DNA from: Candidatus Hydrogenedentota bacterium
GTDB taxonomy: Bacteria > Hydrogenedentota > Hydrogenedentia > Hydrogenedentales > CAILVY01
NCBI GenBank assembly: GCA_029565395.1
Contig: JAKQOG010000178.1
Location: forward strand, 169,434 to 233,433
DNA length: 64,000 nt
Direction of reading: 5' to 3'
Position 1 is the first letter of the stretch. Each line of letters begins with the position of its first letter. Made by a program: the position numbers and the translations under genes. This document shows positions 51,788 to 61,700 of this stretch, piece after piece. The notes under the pieces were generated by a model that was not told the origin of the DNA, ran no database searches, and was given only the letters and a program-made list of their open reading frames with translations.

Positions 51788-51877
51788 CTTATTAACGGGA
51801 AGTCGCCAAAAGTTGAATAAGGAGTTTCCTTATTAACAGAAACGGCCATTTTCTTTAATAAGGCGCAATCTTATTAA
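51788..51877. promoter_or_regulatory. Array of CTTATTAA palindromes upstream of fic
   Basis: Five half-sites are packed into 90 bp ahead of the Fic gene. CTTATTAA occurs at 51788-51795. A perfect dyad AATAAGGA-GTT-TCCTTATT lies at 51816-51834. A second perfect dyad TTAATAAG-N7-CTTATTAA lies at 51855-51877. The Fic protein ends in a winged-helix-like region, so self-control is plausible. The rest of 51579-51940 holds no gene I can support. Confidence 0.7.
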
Positions 51878-51940
51878 CACGAATGGCGGCTTTACAGGCA
51901 TTTATATAACGAATTATGCTAATATTGACAGGGGAGCCAG

Positions 51941-53140
51941 ATGAAACCAGAAGATTTTACCTCAACACTCGCAGGCAGGTGTAGCCAGGCGATGGGGGCG
52001 TATTGGGCTTTCCATCCCAATCCCCTGCCTCCATCATTGGAGCTTGATTGGAAGCTCGCGAAGCTTTTATCAGAAGCAGACTTGGCCATGGCGGAGCTAT
52101 CGGGGGCGGGGCAGTTATTACCCAATCCGCATTTGCTTATCTGGCCCTTTTTACGGCGTGAGGCCATCTCTAGCTCGCGCATCGAAAATACGATTGCAGA
52201 GATGGAGGAACTGGCTCTTTTCGAGGCCGATCCGGATGAAGCACCGCAACGCCCGGATGTACGGGAAGTGGCAAATTATGTAAGTGCGCTTGAGACCGGC
52301 CTGCACCGGATGCGTGAGTTGCCCATCAGCAATCGTCTAATTCGTGAATTACACGAGATTCTCTTGGGGGGTGTGCGCGGCGGAGAAATTACGAAGACTC
52401 CCGGTGAATACCGGCGTAGTCAGAACTGGATCGGACCTCCTGGGTGTAAGCTTGAGGAGGCGACATATGTTCCTCCACCGCCGGAGGATATGCTTCGGGC
52501 TATGGGAGAATGGGAGAAATACCTGCACAGCAATTCATCAGAACCCATGCTGGTGAAGTGTGCATTGTTGCACTATCAATTCGAAGCGATTCATCCGTTC
52601 CTGGATGGCAATGGGCGGATAGGGCGGTTGCTGATTACCCTGTTTCTGTGTTCGCAGGGTGGTCTTTCGCAACCGTTATTGTATCTTTCGGGATTCTTTG
52701 ACGAAACCCGAAACGACTACTATCGCTATCTGCTGGCGGTCAGCCGGCAGGGCGCTTGGCGGGACTGGGTCGAATATTTTCTGCGAGGAGTGCGTCAACA
52801 AGCTCGTATAGCATTGGCACAGACACAGTCAATGCTCCGCCTCCAGGAAAGCCTCCGGGAAATGTTGAAACAAGCGAAGCGTCCGCCGCAGATCGCATCG
52901 CGTATTTTGGAAGAGCTTTTTAAAAATCCTGTATTTTCCATTGGGGGGTTTTGCCGGCGAAACTCCGTGAAATTTCCAACGGTTAGCAGGGGTGTGAAAT
53001 TCTGGGTTCAACAGGGACTATTAGAAGAATTCACCGGCAAGAAACGCAACCGATTTTTCTTAGCGAAAAGACTCCTGGACCAGATGCTGGACACCCCAAA
53101 ACCAGCACCATCCGGTCCGTCCGAGGGCTCTACAACATAA
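51941..53140 (+). CDS. Fic-domain AMP transferase with N-terminal inhibitory helix and C-terminal winged helix
   Basis: The 399-residue protein has the complete Fic motif HPFLDGNGRIGR (His218) and the N-terminal inhibitory motif SSSRIEN with Glu82, so it is a class II, self-inhibited Fic protein. The first 100 residues match Fic_N/DUF4172. Residues about 320-385 form a winged helix (ILEELFKNPVFSIGGFCRRN, then SRGVKFWVQQGLLEE). Such proteins transfer AMP to target proteins, or regulate themselves. Upstream is a palindrome array. Downstream, its last codons run into a broken restriction gene. Confidence 0.95.
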   Translation: MKPEDFTSTLAGRCSQAMGAYWAFHPNPLPPSLELDWKLAKLLSEADLAMAELSGAGQLLPNPHLLIWPFLRREAISSSRIENTIAEMEELALFEADPDEAPQRPDVREVANYVSALETGLHRMRELPISNRLIRELHEILLGGVRGGEITKTPGEYRRSQNWIGPPGCKLEEATYVPPPPEDMLRAMGEWEKYLHSNSSEPMLVKCALLHYQFEAIHPFLDGNGRIGRLLITLFLCSQGGLSQPLLYLSGFFDETRNDYYRYLLAVSRQGAWRDWVEYFLRGVRQQARIALAQTQSMLRLQESLREMLKQAKRPPQIASRILEELFKNPVFSIGGFCRRNSVKFPTVSRGVKFWVQQGLLEEFTGKKRNRFFLAKRLLDQMLDTPKPAPSGPSEGSTT

Positions 53141-53166
53141 CCGAAAATCTGACCATAAAGGCCGAT

Positions 53167-53679
53167 GTGCTGGAGCCATTGTTTGCTGCATGGGAAGAAC
53201 TCCATAAACACCGTGTCCGCGCGGAATCTGGAGAAGGCGCTATAGAGCGCAAGGGACGGCGTCCGTCGAGCATTTTAATCGCACAGAACCTTCGTGCCGT
53301 GGTGAAAGACTGGCGGGATGCCTTTTACCCGGGTGCAAGCGACACCACGCGCCACCTGTTAAATCATTGGTTCGGCGGTCCTCACGATCGCAGTGAATAT
53401 GGGGGGCCGTCAGAATTTAGATACTATTTTTGCCAACGTGAGGCGATAGAAACTTTAATCTACGTGAAAGAGGTTCGGAAGCTGGAATGCCTGTCGCAAT
53501 TGGTGGCGGAGTTCGGGGGGCAATATTCGGAGACAGCAGCGTTAGGGCTCCACTCCTGCAGTTGTTTTTTGAAGACATACTTTTTGGACGGCAGAAATCT
53601 ATTTTTGACCCCGGGCTCGTGGCGCGTTTATCTGGCAGTGATGTTCGGGAATACGTGCGTGCCGTATTTGTGCCTCTGA
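53167..53679 (+). pseudogene. N-terminal fragment of a BPTD_3080-type restriction endonuclease
   Basis: About the first 115 codons match the N-terminus of the large single-chain, type III-like restriction enzymes (BPTD_3080 family): LRAVVKDWRDAFYPGASDTTRHLLNHWF, then FRYYFCQREAIETLIYVKEV. After about 53500 the frame becomes non-protein-like and stops. In intact relatives a DEAD/helicase core of roughly 450 residues should follow. None is present in any frame. The start is unclear: GTG at 53167 is the first candidate. Confidence 0.65.
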
Positions 53680-54863
53680 TTCGGCGCAAAACCGTCCAGC
53701 ATCTAGTACGTGCAATAGAATCGCCCCCTTCGCCGGTTAGTCAATGGAAGCCCTTCCAGGTTACCGTAAGTGAACGGCATCCCGTAGACCAATCACCAAG
53801 AACGATTTTTAATCTGGTGCCCTGCAATCGTGCGCTGGAATTAGCCTTTGTTGGCTTGTGCAGTAATGCATCGGACATTGTTGCTTTTGCAAAGAATGCC
53901 GGGCCACAATGCCTTCGTATAGATTATCTTTCTCAAGGTGCACGTCTTGCGTTTTATGCGCCAGACTTTCTTGTGAGATTGAAAAACGGCCACTGCTATC
54001 TCGTTGAAACAAAAGGGCAAGTGGACAAAGATGTGCCGGTAAAAGCGGCCGCCGCGATCGAATGGTGCAAGGCGGCATCCAGCAAACAAGTTCGCTGGGA
54101 ATATCTTTACGTGCCTGAAGGCGTTTTTCAGCGATTTAGTGGAAATACTTTCCAGGAATTGGTGCGCATGTGCGCCCCATCGCTTGTGGAACTTCTGAAT
54201 GAAGACAGGTTTCAAGAACAGCTTCCACTCTTCGCTGGTATGGGACCTCTGGAAGCGGAGATTTATCAAGCACAAAGTATCGTGGAGCCAAAATTATTGG
54301 ATGGGCTTCCAGAAAGACTCCGTAAGGCGGTGGATGAATCCATAGCTCTCTACCGTTTCTTTGAGAAGAAACAGGATGTGAACTATGCACCCATGTTTAC
54401 ATCATTATTGGGTGCGGTCGATGAAACTGCCAAAGGATTGATCTTACAGAAACTTACGCCCCAAATGCCGGGCAATATGGAAGATCAAAAAGATTGGTTC
54501 AGCCCGTATTTGGGCAAAGTCGACTCTCGAATGGAGCGTCATTACCAAGAAACTGCGCGAAACCTGCGGAAAACATTGGTATATAGAAACGGAGTATCAC
54601 CATTGGGTTTGCTGCGCACCTGCCTAGACTATGCCCTTAATGATTCTACGAAATTAACCGGGGTGTTTAATGCGGTGAAGGAAGAATTTCGTTTCAGCGG
54701 TGGCCGGGAACTTCTACGTCAGGTGACAAATATTAATGATTTTCGAAACACCCGTATTGCGCATCAAGAACAACCGCTAAATGATCGGAAAGAGGCTAAA
54801 GAAGCGCTTATTGAGTGGGTTGCGGGATTGGCACAGTTGTGGCAAGTAGTTAAAAGTCAATAA
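53487..54863 (+). CDS. C-terminal fragment of the same restriction enzyme, PD-(D/E)XK plus HEPN-like tail
   Basis: The frame from 53487 has 458 codons. Similarity to the BPTD_3080 family starts near 53520 (LVARLSGSDVREYVRAVFVPLIRRKT). It continues through KPFQVTVSERHPV and a nuclease signature PDFLVRLKNGHCYLVETKGQ (about residues 155-174; Asp and E-X-K present). The C-terminal 130 residues are helical and end with NDFRNTRIAHQEQPL, which fits the RX4-6H HEPN pattern. It may be a dead remnant or a shorter protein in its own right. Junction and frame change at 53490-53520 indicate an internal deletion. Confidence 0.6.
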   Translation: MPVAIGGGVRGAIFGDSSVRAPLLQLFFEDILFGRQKSIFDPGLVARLSGSDVREYVRAVFVPLIRRKTVQHLVRAIESPPSPVSQWKPFQVTVSERHPVDQSPRTIFNLVPCNRALELAFVGLCSNASDIVAFAKNAGPQCLRIDYLSQGARLAFYAPDFLVRLKNGHCYLVETKGQVDKDVPVKAAAAIEWCKAASSKQVRWEYLYVPEGVFQRFSGNTFQELVRMCAPSLVELLNEDRFQEQLPLFAGMGPLEAEIYQAQSIVEPKLLDGLPERLRKAVDESIALYRFFEKKQDVNYAPMFTSLLGAVDETAKGLILQKLTPQMPGNMEDQKDWFSPYLGKVDSRMERHYQETARNLRKTLVYRNGVSPLGLLRTCLDYALNDSTKLTGVFNAVKEEFRFSGGRELLRQVTNINDFRNTRIAHQEQPLNDRKEAKEALIEWVAGLAQLWQVVKSQ

Positions 54864-55140
54864 GTCTTTTGCCTTATATGGTTTTTCCATTTCCACACTA
54901 TCAAATTTCTTGTTCTGCCTCACGTTATGCCATCTCCCCATATATTGCTTCCTTCTCCCGTATGCGCGGGTAGACAGATCATGTGCCCACCGTGATTTTC
55001 TGCACTCTGGCAAATTCACATGCATACACCGCATCACCTTGGGCCTCCAGATATGCTTCCATGGCTTCGTGCAAACGCTTAATTATGTGGCGTATTTAAT
55101 GTGTTCTATAAACTGTACATAAGCAAGCATACACGTTAAA

Positions 55141-55938
55141 ATGGCGCTGTCAGGAACACAACCCGTGAAACTCATTGACGTGCATTGCCATCTCGAAGCG
55201 GAGGAATTCCACGGCCGGCTCGACACCGTCGTGCAGAATGCCCGCGAAGCAGGCATTGTCAAGATGATCACCGCATCCATCATCCCTGAACAATGGCCCG
55301 TCTCTCAATCCATCGCGCAGGAATATCCCGAAGCGGCCTTCGCCTGGGGCGTTCACCCCTGGTACATTCAGCCCGGGCATCTGGAAGCCGTCGAAGGCTT
55401 GCGCGCCGCCCGTGACGCAGGCGCCTGCGCCATCGGTGAAATCGGCCTCGATGGAAAGATCGATGAGCCGGCCATGGAAATCCAACTTCCCCTATTCGAA
55501 GCGCAAGTGTGCATCGCAAAAGAACTCGATCTGCCCGTGATCCTGCATTGCCGCGGCGCATTCAATGAAATGCTGGAGGTTTTCAAGCGGTACGGCGCAC
55601 CCGAACGCGGCGGCATTATCCACGCCTTCTCCGGCAGCATGGAAATCGCTGAAGCCTTCATCCGCCACGGCATGAGCTTCTCCATGGGCGGCGCGCTCAC
55701 GTACAAAAAAAACAACAAGCGCGCCAAAACCCTCGCGCGGATCTACCCCGATCATTTCCTCCTCGAAACCGACAGCCCCGATATTCCGCCCGTGCAAGCG
55801 CTCGGTCAACCCAACGTCCCCGCCAATATCCTCCACAACCTGCGCGGCGCCGCGGAATACCTCAGCCTCCCTGAAGAAAGCATAGCCCAACAAACCACCC
55901 AAAACGCCGCGCGCCTTTTCCAATTTGTCTTGCCGTAG
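55141..55938 (+). CDS. TatD-family metal-dependent hydrolase
   Basis: The 265-residue protein contains LIDVHCHLE (HXH at about residues 15-17), a metal-bridging Glu in CAIGEIGLDGK, His in VILHCRGAF and IIHAFSGS, and the final Asp in LLETDSPD. These are all metal ligands of TatD enzymes. The family acts as a 3'-5' exonuclease or D-aminoacyl-tRNA deacylase-like hydrolase. An inner GTG at 55165 (VKLIDVHCHLE) would remove eight N-terminal residues. It is convergent with the AAA-TPR gene, 38 bp away. Confidence 0.93.
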   Translation: MALSGTQPVKLIDVHCHLEAEEFHGRLDTVVQNAREAGIVKMITASIIPEQWPVSQSIAQEYPEAAFAWGVHPWYIQPGHLEAVEGLRAARDAGACAIGEIGLDGKIDEPAMEIQLPLFEAQVCIAKELDLPVILHCRGAFNEMLEVFKRYGAPERGGIIHAFSGSMEIAEAFIRHGMSFSMGGALTYKKNNKRAKTLARIYPDHFLLETDSPDIPPVQALGQPNVPANILHNLRGAAEYLSLPEESIAQQTTQNAARLFQFVLP

Positions 55939-55976
55939 CGTTTGTATTCCTGCCGGCTGAACCTCACAACCCGGTT

Positions 55977-58199
55977 CTATTTCCCCCCTGGATGACATAA
56001 TGGTTTCCAGGCTTCGATGTTCTTTACAAGATCCTTGGAAATTTCCAGAATCTCCACCGGCGCCAGAACATCCTCGCCCAGATACATGCGCAATGCCACC
56101 AGTAACGGCTCAAACGTCACTTTCCCCTGCGATTCGTTCAATAAGGCAATGGCTTCCCGGCACAGACCTGCCGCTGCCAATGCACAAAAAACCTGGGAAA
56201 CCACCCTGCCCCATGTTTCTGGAAGCACAATGCTTCGTAAAAATGACCGCGCATACGGTAACGCTTCCCGTCCGCATCCACAGGCGCAAAGCACCAGCGC
56301 CATTTTCGGGTATTGACTGAGACTCTCCGGCGCCTCCGCGATACCCTCGCGCGCCCAAGCTTCCGCCTGATGGGCCCAGGTGCGCTTGCCCCGCTCAATA
56401 AATTTCACTGCCAGGGAACACAACAACTCCGTTGTGCGCCCGCTTTTTTTCAACGCCTTTTCCGCCAGGGCCAAGGCTTCCGCCTCTTCCCCGCACGCCA
56501 GCGATATGCTTACACGCCCCAGCCAAGACTGGCAATGCGCCCCGTCCAGTTCCAGCGCCTTTCGATACGCGGATTCAGCTTCTGTGAGCGTAGTGCGATT
56601 GCGTTCCAGCACACGGCCCAGTTCATACCAGTTTTCCGGATTCTCCGGCTGCAGCCGCAGCGCCTCGCGAAAAGCATTTTCAGCTTCATGATATTGGCAA
56701 AGATCATACTGAAGAAGCATTCCAAGCCAATACCATGCGCCCGCATCTTCCGGACCGGCCGCGAGATCCGCCTCCAGAAGTTCTTTGGCGCGGCGCACGT
56801 CTCTTTTGGTGGCGCTCAACAACATTTCCAATACCGCGGTCCGCCGCTTCAACCACCGGGCATGCTTTTTATCTTCCTCCACCGCTTCCACAAGCGCGGT
56901 TTCCGGCGCCTCCGGCGCGTTGATACCGCCCAGCCAGCCCATACCAGGGCTTTTTCTCAATATCGCCTCAAACGGGGTGAACCGTTCCTTGCCTGCTTTT
57001 GCCACCAGCCGGCACGCCTCCTCCGCAATCCTCAACGCGATCTCCGGCAGTTCGGATTCCCCATAAAAACTCACCATGAACGCCGCCATGTACCGCACCC
57101 GGTTCGATACCACGCCGCGCCGCCGCATTAAATAATAAATGTTGTACATCCGCTCCGCGGATTGATAATACTTGGTCCGGCCCCGCTTCGCGGCCTCGGT
57201 CACCGCGCCCCGTTCCATAAGCCGGTTCAACAACGCGCTCACCTCATTCACGCTCATGCGCGCCGCGCCCGCCACCGTCCGCGCCGACACCGGCTCCCAA
57301 AGTTCGGCAAGCGTCACATATACCTTGCGCTCTTTCGCAGCCAGGCTGTCGAAATAACTCTTGAAATATTCCGTATGATCATCCACCAGTTGCAGCAGAT
57401 CATCCATCAGTTGACGAAACGACAGATCCGCCGCAAAGGACGCCACAATCGTAAGCAATCTTGGGCTGCCCCCCGTAAGTATTTGAATGGGCCGAATCCG
57501 CTGGTTCCCCGGCGATTCGCCCGTAACGGCCTTCCATACCGCACTGCACTCCGCACCGTTCAACGGTTTGAGTTCATGCACCTTGAACACATCAAAAAAC
57601 GCCTTGTCCCGCTTCTCTACATGCGCAAACCGCATTGTCGTCGTTGCCAACAACATGATCCGCAGCTCATTCAACAACGTTTGCCGCAACGTCCATGTGT
57701 CGCGTTCCCTAAGTTGCTCACCCAGAAGCATGTTCAGATTTTCCACAATAAGCAGAATGCGCTTTCCCGCTTTGTCCGCAAAATCCAATAAATACCCCAG
57801 TGCCCGCGATTGAAGCCGCACTTCGTCTTTTTCCAGCAGCAGCTCTTCATATACCCGCACCCACTGAGTATCCCCCGTCTGCCGGCCCAAGTGAAACACC
57901 GCCTCCAGCCAGAGTTCCCCCGGCGTGGTTACCGTGTAACTCTCTTCCGCAAGCGCCAGCGGATACCACCCCCTGCTCAACGTCTCGTCCCGCCGGACCT
58001 CCGCCGCCATCCGCAACACAAACATCGTTTTTCCCATCCCCCGGGGCCCAATCACCAGCACATGTTGATTCACCGCCCCCGTATTCTCCCGCAAAATCCC
58101 CGAAATCAGCTTGAGATCCCCCTGCCGAACCACAAACGACTTCACCAACCCCTCTTCCGCTAAAAACGCCGGGTTATTCTTTATCGGACCCTTTGGCAT
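55977..58199 (-). CDS. AAA/STAND-like ATPase with winged helix and C-terminal TPR repeats
   Basis: The 740-residue protein has Walker A GPRGMGKT (residues 51-58) and a Walker B-like ILLIVENLNML (about 146-156), where the catalytic acid is Glu. A winged helix (about 295-355) includes TLAELWEPVSARTVAGAARMSVNEVSALLNRLMERGAV. TPR repeats follow (about 465-700, AGAWYWLGMLLQYDLCQYHEAENAFREAL and following). The ATPase resembles the ORC/Cdc6-like AAA_16 and STAND groups. Such proteins act as nucleotide-dependent sensors or regulators. An array of CAACA-N-TGTTG palindromes precedes the gene. No family name fits fully. Confidence 0.75.
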   Translation of the reverse strand: MPKGPIKNNPAFLAEEGLVKSFVVRQGDLKLISGILRENTGAVNQHVLVIGPRGMGKTMFVLRMAAEVRRDETLSRGWYPLALAEESYTVTTPGELWLEAVFHLGRQTGDTQWVRVYEELLLEKDEVRLQSRALGYLLDFADKAGKRILLIVENLNMLLGEQLRERDTWTLRQTLLNELRIMLLATTTMRFAHVEKRDKAFFDVFKVHELKPLNGAECSAVWKAVTGESPGNQRIRPIQILTGGSPRLLTIVASFAADLSFRQLMDDLLQLVDDHTEYFKSYFDSLAAKERKVYVTLAELWEPVSARTVAGAARMSVNEVSALLNRLMERGAVTEAAKRGRTKYYQSAERMYNIYYLMRRRGVVSNRVRYMAAFMVSFYGESELPEIALRIAEEACRLVAKAGKERFTPFEAILRKSPGMGWLGGINAPEAPETALVEAVEEDKKHARWLKRRTAVLEMLLSATKRDVRRAKELLEADLAAGPEDAGAWYWLGMLLQYDLCQYHEAENAFREALRLQPENPENWYELGRVLERNRTTLTEAESAYRKALELDGAHCQSWLGRVSISLACGEEAEALALAEKALKKSGRTTELLCSLAVKFIERGKRTWAHQAEAWAREGIAEAPESLSQYPKMALVLCACGCGREALPYARSFLRSIVLPETWGRVVSQVFCALAAAGLCREAIALLNESQGKVTFEPLLVALRMYLGEDVLAPVEILEISKDLVKNIEAWKPLCHPGGK

Positions 58200-58260
58200 C
58201 CCTTACCAGCCTCCTCCAAAGGTATCAGCACCTAAAATCATGTCAACCTCTCCGATTATT

Positions 58261-58365
58261 TCCCAACAATTCTGTTGCCAACAAATCCGTTGGAATAACA
58301 CTGTACCACAAATCATCCCCAATTTCAATACCTCCCAACAGTTTTGTTGCCAACAAAATTGTTGC
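58261..58365 (-). promoter_or_regulatory. Duplicated operator-like palindrome array upstream of the AAA-TPR gene
   Basis: Four palindromes are arranged as two pairs: CAACA-ATTC-TGTTG (58264-58277) with CCAAC-N6-GTTGG (58278-58293), and CAACA-GTTT-TGTTG (58336-58349) with CAACAA-AA-TTGTTG (58351-58364). The pairs are 72-73 bp apart, about seven helical turns, so bound proteins would face the same side of the DNA. The rest of 58200-58481 contains no gene. Confidence 0.65.
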
Positions 58366-58481
58366 CATAATCACACCCGCCAAATTTCACCCATTATGTT
58401 ACAGAATTCTTAGATTTCATGGCATCACACCCCTGCCCCCCAACAATATTCAGCCTTTACTGCCATGTCTTACATTATAGC

Positions 58482-58700
58482 TCACCCCGCGCCCGGCGCA
58501 TACCCGTCCTCCGTCCCCGCCTCTGCGTGATAACACCCCGAATTGAAAAACTGGATGATGCGCAACAGTTCGGAAAGACTGATGGACCAATCCTGTGGAG
58601 CATAATCCGCATCATACGAAGCGCACGTCTGATCCCCCGCCCCCGGGGCATACCCGTCCTCTGTCCCTGCATTGCAATGAAACCCGCCACTATTAAATAA
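58482..58700 (-). repeat. Coding repeat shared at DNA level with 63781-64000
   Basis: The last 220 bp of the giant gene and the partial gene at the right edge align without gaps. They include an identical run of about 45 bp (58607-58650 against 63900-63945) covering codons for the Cys-containing spacer. Such high identity over variable flanking codons suggests recent duplication or gene conversion of the tail module. Confidence 0.7.
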
Positions 58701-61700
58701 CTGCACCACCCGCAACAATTCCGAAAGACTAATCGCCCAATTCCCGTTCTGATCCACGGCATGCTGCCCCGTCAAGGCCGCTGGATATACGGACAGAGCC
58801 ACTTCGCTCGAATCAATCAAAATCACGTCATCACTCACCGTACAACTGTATACCCCCGCATCCGCCTCCGCCAAGGGTCCCAGCACATGCACCATCGAAC
58901 TTGGCCAGCCTATTGAAACTCCGTCCTTCTTCCAGTCATACGTAACCATCCCTTCGCCCCCTGTTACCAGGATCGATACTGTCCACGACATCCCCACATA
59001 TAACGACGCGCCACGCGGCTGTTGGACAATCGCCAATGAGTCAACTTCCCCTTCCTCCGGCGCCCCTTCCAGTTCGCCTTCTTCTTCCGTTCCTTCGCCT
59101 TCCTCCAGTCCTTCAGGGTCCAGCAAAATGGTTAACGTGCTATCGATCCCATTTTGCAAGTTAATCACGTCAGTACTGGAAAGAAAACCTGGAGCCGTTG
59201 TATGCACCGAATAGCTTCCTGCCGGCAATGCAAGGAAGGTATATAAACCGTCAACATTGCGTGTCACGACAATGGAAAGCGGACTCAGGGTTAAGGCCGC
59301 AGTGGTGACGGGTGTATCCGGAGCATCCGACCGGACCACGCTGCAATACAAAGTGGCCGGGAGCATGGGACCCTGTTCCTCCCACACGCGGAAGGTATAT
59401 GACGTGTCAAATGTATCCCCTGTGGGAAAGGATCCCGATGGAGAAAACAGCGATCGGGCATAATAGATGCCTGTCTCTTCAATCAAGTATTGAATTCTCG
59501 ACTGAAGCTGGCCGGGACCCTCATCATCATTACTGGCCAGGGGGCTTGAACCACTTTCAAAATACAGTTCAAGATAGGTGTCCGCATCTGGCCCAAGATC
59601 CTGGGTGTCCACAGTAACGCGTTGGCCCGCTTCTGCATAAAATCGCACCCAGTCTTCATCTGCTGCCTCATGAAAGGTATGCCGCTGATTCTGACCATTG
59701 ATCCCGATCCATTGCGCCGTCTCGCGGGAATTGTCCGGTTCATAAGCATCCGGCAACCCTGCGGAAGATAATTGTTGCACGTCGGTCTCCGCGGGTAATG
59801 ATATATTCCCGGTGGCATCCATGGCATAAATGGCAACATGGTATATCCCCGGCAAGGTAAAGAAATCACAGAGCGCTTCATACCGGCTTCCCGATTGAAA
59901 TACGAGTTCCACCTCGATGGCCTCGGATTCCGATGTCTTGCCGCTATGCGGTATGGTGTACGGGGGCAAAATACACCCCCACACCCGCGCAATTGGCTCC
60001 GTGGCTGTTACCAAATCCACCCATAAGACCGCCTCGTCGTCTCCCGTTAACTCCTGATTGGGAACCACTGCGCCCACAACGGGGTCATCCCCTGCAAGCA
60101 GGATGCCGGATCCCAAAATATGATACATCGCAAGCTTTCCATCCGATTTCTCATTTGAAATGCCATTCGCATTGTCGTCAATTTGCGCATCAGGACCCCA
60201 TGCGGATACTTGCATCGCCTGACGTGCGCTGTTAAAGGCCCTGCCCACCGTGGCCCCATTAAAAATTCGCGCCCAGAAATACATGGAAAATGTGGGGGTT
60301 CCCGGCGAAAGGAAGGCCTGCCCTTCTCCCACGTTTGTACTCGCAATTGCAATGCGTTCTTTTCCATCCGGCGGTAACAGAAACGGTATAAAGGACCCGC
60401 TGTAGGGGCTGTCAATAATAACAGTGACCGTTCCCGGCAACAGTGCCTGAATGGAATCCAGCCAGGTGTCCAGCATATCCGCTGAAAACGACTCGGTGTC
60501 ATTTAAGCAAAAGACATCCGCAGCCGCCTTGCCGCAAAGATAGACTGCAAGATCCGAGGTGTCCTCTTCCAGCCACGCGCCTAATGCAAAAGCAAAATTA
60601 GTCAATTCCGGCAGGGCGTCCACGCCTTCCATGCTCACGGGGGAGAGAAGATAGATTTCCTCCTCCGTGTAGCCTTGATTCCGAAGGGCGCGGTGCGCTT
60701 CCGAAAGGGACCGTTCCACTATTCCTATATAAGCGCTGGATACATCCAGGCCCCCAACAAGCACGGCACGGCGCTTTAAGGGATCCGTCACTGTAACGCT
60801 AGTCACGCTGGGAACACACACATTGAGATTCTGGTCTCTGGCATAGATCGCCACCTGATACGTTCCCGGCTGATCAAACGTATTACATATCACTTCATAC
60901 CGCCCCTCCGTTTCCGTTGGCAATAAATCAACACTCGGCAAACCCTGCACCGGATTGCCTGTGTCCGCAGGCACATAATCCGGCGGCCGAATCACTGCCC
61001 ACACCCGTGCAATGCCATCGCTGTCCGATACACCCTCCGCCCATAACAGGACGGAATTCGTTTCTGAAATGCTCTGCGGGCCTGAGATGCTCCCGATAAC
61101 AGGAGCACTCCCTGAAAACACCGTCCCATTGCCGAGATAGACGTTTTGGACGCGATCATAATCACCGGCTTGATTCGGCACGCCGTCCCCATCGGCTTCC
61201 AACATTGGAACCTGTCCCAAGGCTTCCAAGACATCGCTAACCTGCACTAGCGCCCCATACACATCCATGCCATTGAATACATTGCTCCAAAACAGATTGG
61301 AGAAACTCACCGAGCCTTGGATAATGAAGTTTGCGGGTTCTTCGGGCTCCGTGCTGGCGAGGAGTATCCGTTTGTTTTCATATCCCGTGGGCGGCGCAAG
61401 GAACGGAAGGAACGATCCGGACTTGCATGCATCGTAAATGACCGTCACCGTGCCTTGAATGCCGGTCTGAAGCGTATTGAGCCATTGTGCAAAATCGGAC
61501 GCGGACAACATTTCCGTGGGACTCATGCGGAATGTTCCCGGGCCTCCATGATCCACCAGGTAAATCAATACATCGCCTGTCGGCAGACCATTAACTTGCT
61601 CAATGGCCCACTGCGTGATCGCCTCTTCCAATAGGGCATTGGTGACAAGCCCGTCCACATCGTCCGCAGCGCCGTTTTCATCCAGGTCCAACTGCAGGTC

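Noticed and set aside
58261..58365. Possible CRISPR-like array from the repeated CCAACA sequences
   Set aside because: Only two 33-bp copies, internally palindromic, with one intervening stretch and no cas gene; operator array fits better.
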